DNA of 64,000 bases from Pycnococcus provasolii (lineage: Eukaryota; Chlorophyta; Pseudoscourfieldiophyceae; Pseudoscourfieldiales), in NCBI GenBank assembly GCA_049487715.1, contig CP150575.1:526030-590029 (forward strand), read 5' to 3'. Positions 63,216 through 64,000 of this stretch are shown here, one piece after another (positions within the stretch are counted from its first letter, which is position 1; each line of letters begins with the position of its first letter). The translations under genes and the position numbers were made by a program. The notes beneath the pieces are model-generated. The model was given only the letters and a program-made list of their open reading frames with translations. It made no database searches and had not been told where the DNA came from.

Positions 63216-63741
63216 GTGCCTTGGTGGCAAGCGCGCCTCCTCCCCCTCCTCCTCCACCGCGGCCGTCACCACAACAGCTTCCGCCACCGCCACAGCTTCT
63301 TCCGCCACCGCCACCAGCAACGGCAGTCTCCCCAACAAGAGGCCAACATGCCTCTGAAGAGGCCTCGGACGCGCGGGATGAGCGAGCAAGACGCGCGGCT
63401 GCTCGACTGTGAGATGGAAAAGGAACAAGGCACTGAAGGGAGTGCTTGGCTCGAGCACGCAGCGAGCGTGGGAGATATCGTCGAAGTGTTTTGACGATCT
63501 GTGCGACATGCGCACGGCGCTCAGCAAGTCAGTGAAGCGACTTGCGTCGAGGTGGAGGGAGCGAAGCAGCGCACCGCATACGGCGGAGGGGATTCGTCAA
63601 GCAGCAGGTAACGCGAGTGCACTTAGCAACGCTGCGTCCCGGCGGCCGCCGCGCGAGCATGCGTCTGCCTCAGGGACTTCAGCAGTCGTGTTGCCGCTCG
63701 CAGCGCCAGCAGCGTCCGCAATAGCAACAAATGAGAGATGA
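63216..63741 (+). pseudogene. Broken partial copy of the subtelomeric Pro-rich gene and unrelated frames
   Basis: From about 63222 the sequence repeats the Pro-rich start of the gene at 61722 (SAPPPPPPPPRPSPQQLPPP on one frame), but the frame then shifts and the helical domain is not found. Further frames read MSEQDARLLDCEMEKEQG and ALSKSVKRLASRWRERSS; neither is recognisable. It looks like a decayed, partly duplicated gene next to the telomere. Confidence 0.4.
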
Positions 63742-63800
63742 TCCTGAAAATGAGTAAATGACCATTCACCTTTCAACATTCACTGCCAGCCTGGCAATTG

Positions 63801-64000
63801 GGGTTAGGGTTAGGGTTAGGGTTAGGGTTAGGGTTAGGGTTAGGGTTAGGGTTAGGGTTAGGGTTAGGGTTAGGGTTAGGGTTAGGGTTAGGGTTAGGGT
63901 TAGGGTTAGGGTTAGGGTTAGGGTTAGGGTTAGGGTTAGGGTTAGGGTTAGGGTTAGGGTTAGGGTTAGGGTTAGGGTTAGGGTTAGGGTTAGGGTTAGG
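63801..64000 (+). repeat. Telomere, uninterrupted TTAGGG array to the window edge
   Basis: About 33 perfect GGTTAG units run to the last base with the G-rich strand oriented 5'->3' outward, as at a right chromosome end. The array is presumably cut by the assembly. Confidence 0.98.

Noticed and set aside
1-64000. CRISPR arrays, bacterial operons, transposase or reverse transcriptase genes
   Set aside because: Introns, telomere and targeting peptides show eukaryotic nuclear DNA. No spaced direct-repeat arrays and no transposase or RT motifs were seen.

Overview
This window is nuclear DNA of a eukaryote and includes one chromosome end. The last ~200 bp are a perfect TTAGGG array running 5'->3' off the right edge. 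Genes are very dense, mostly intronless and distributed over both strands. The few introns are 67-158 bp long, with GTACGT or GTAAGT donors and, in one case, a canonical TACTAAC branch point. The gene set points to a photosynthetic organism of the green-plant lineage, probably a small-genome green alga (prasinophyte-like). Supporting genes are a plant-type hydroxypyruvate reductase, serine/alanine-glyoxylate aminotransferase and D-glycerate 3-kinase, a plastid-type HAD phosphatase, a malonyl-CoA:ACP transacylase, a hydroxyproline O-arabinosyltransferase-like enzyme, a DUF3110-like protein and a Fea1-like secreted protein. The species cannot be named from the sequence alone.

Layout. 1-8.9 kb: an acidic nuclear-type protein, then a cluster of photorespiratory genes. 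These are hydroxypyruvate reductase (-) and serine/alanine-glyoxylate aminotransferase (+), head to head, then a TPR/zinc-motif protein (-), then glycerate 3-kinase (+). They encode three successive steps: serine to hydroxypyruvate to glycerate to 3-phosphoglycerate. 8.9-19.5 kb: a hypothetical protein, a secreted sialidase-fold protein, a HAD phosphatase, a spliced ubiquitin-like-fold protein, membrane proteins and a helical organelle-type protein. 19.6-27.8 kb: NAA38-like LSm protein, PLAC8 protein (3 exons), RAD6-type E2, GPI-type surface protein, malonyl-CoA:ACP transacylase and an HhH-GPD DNA glycosylase (2 exons).

28-43 kb: a membrane protein (2 exons), an SLC35B-type transporter, GAR1, an ankyrin protein, a TEX261/SVP26 protein, a fucosyltransferase-like type II protein and an FAD oxidoreductase. 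A divergent pair of surface proteins follows (Cys-rich triple repeat, Fea1-like duplicated) around a promoter full of GAACGTGG elements. The section ends with an armadillo-like protein and an RCC1-repeat protein. 43-61.5 kb: divergent beta-tubulin, two F-box-like proteins, a HEAT-repeat protein, a DXD glycosyltransferase, a fumarylacetoacetate-hydrolase-fold enzyme ending in SKL, a giant TPR/NUA-like nuclear-basket coiled coil, a DUF3110-like protein and the HPAT-like enzyme. 61.7-64 kb: subtelomere with duplicated Pro-rich coding remnants, GTCA-rich satellite-like DNA and the telomere.

The most striking feature is the clustering of three consecutive photorespiratory enzymes. Two of them have lost the plant peroxisomal C-terminus and carry N-terminal, mitochondrial-looking extensions. 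Short interstitial telomere-like repeats sit just upstream of several start codons.
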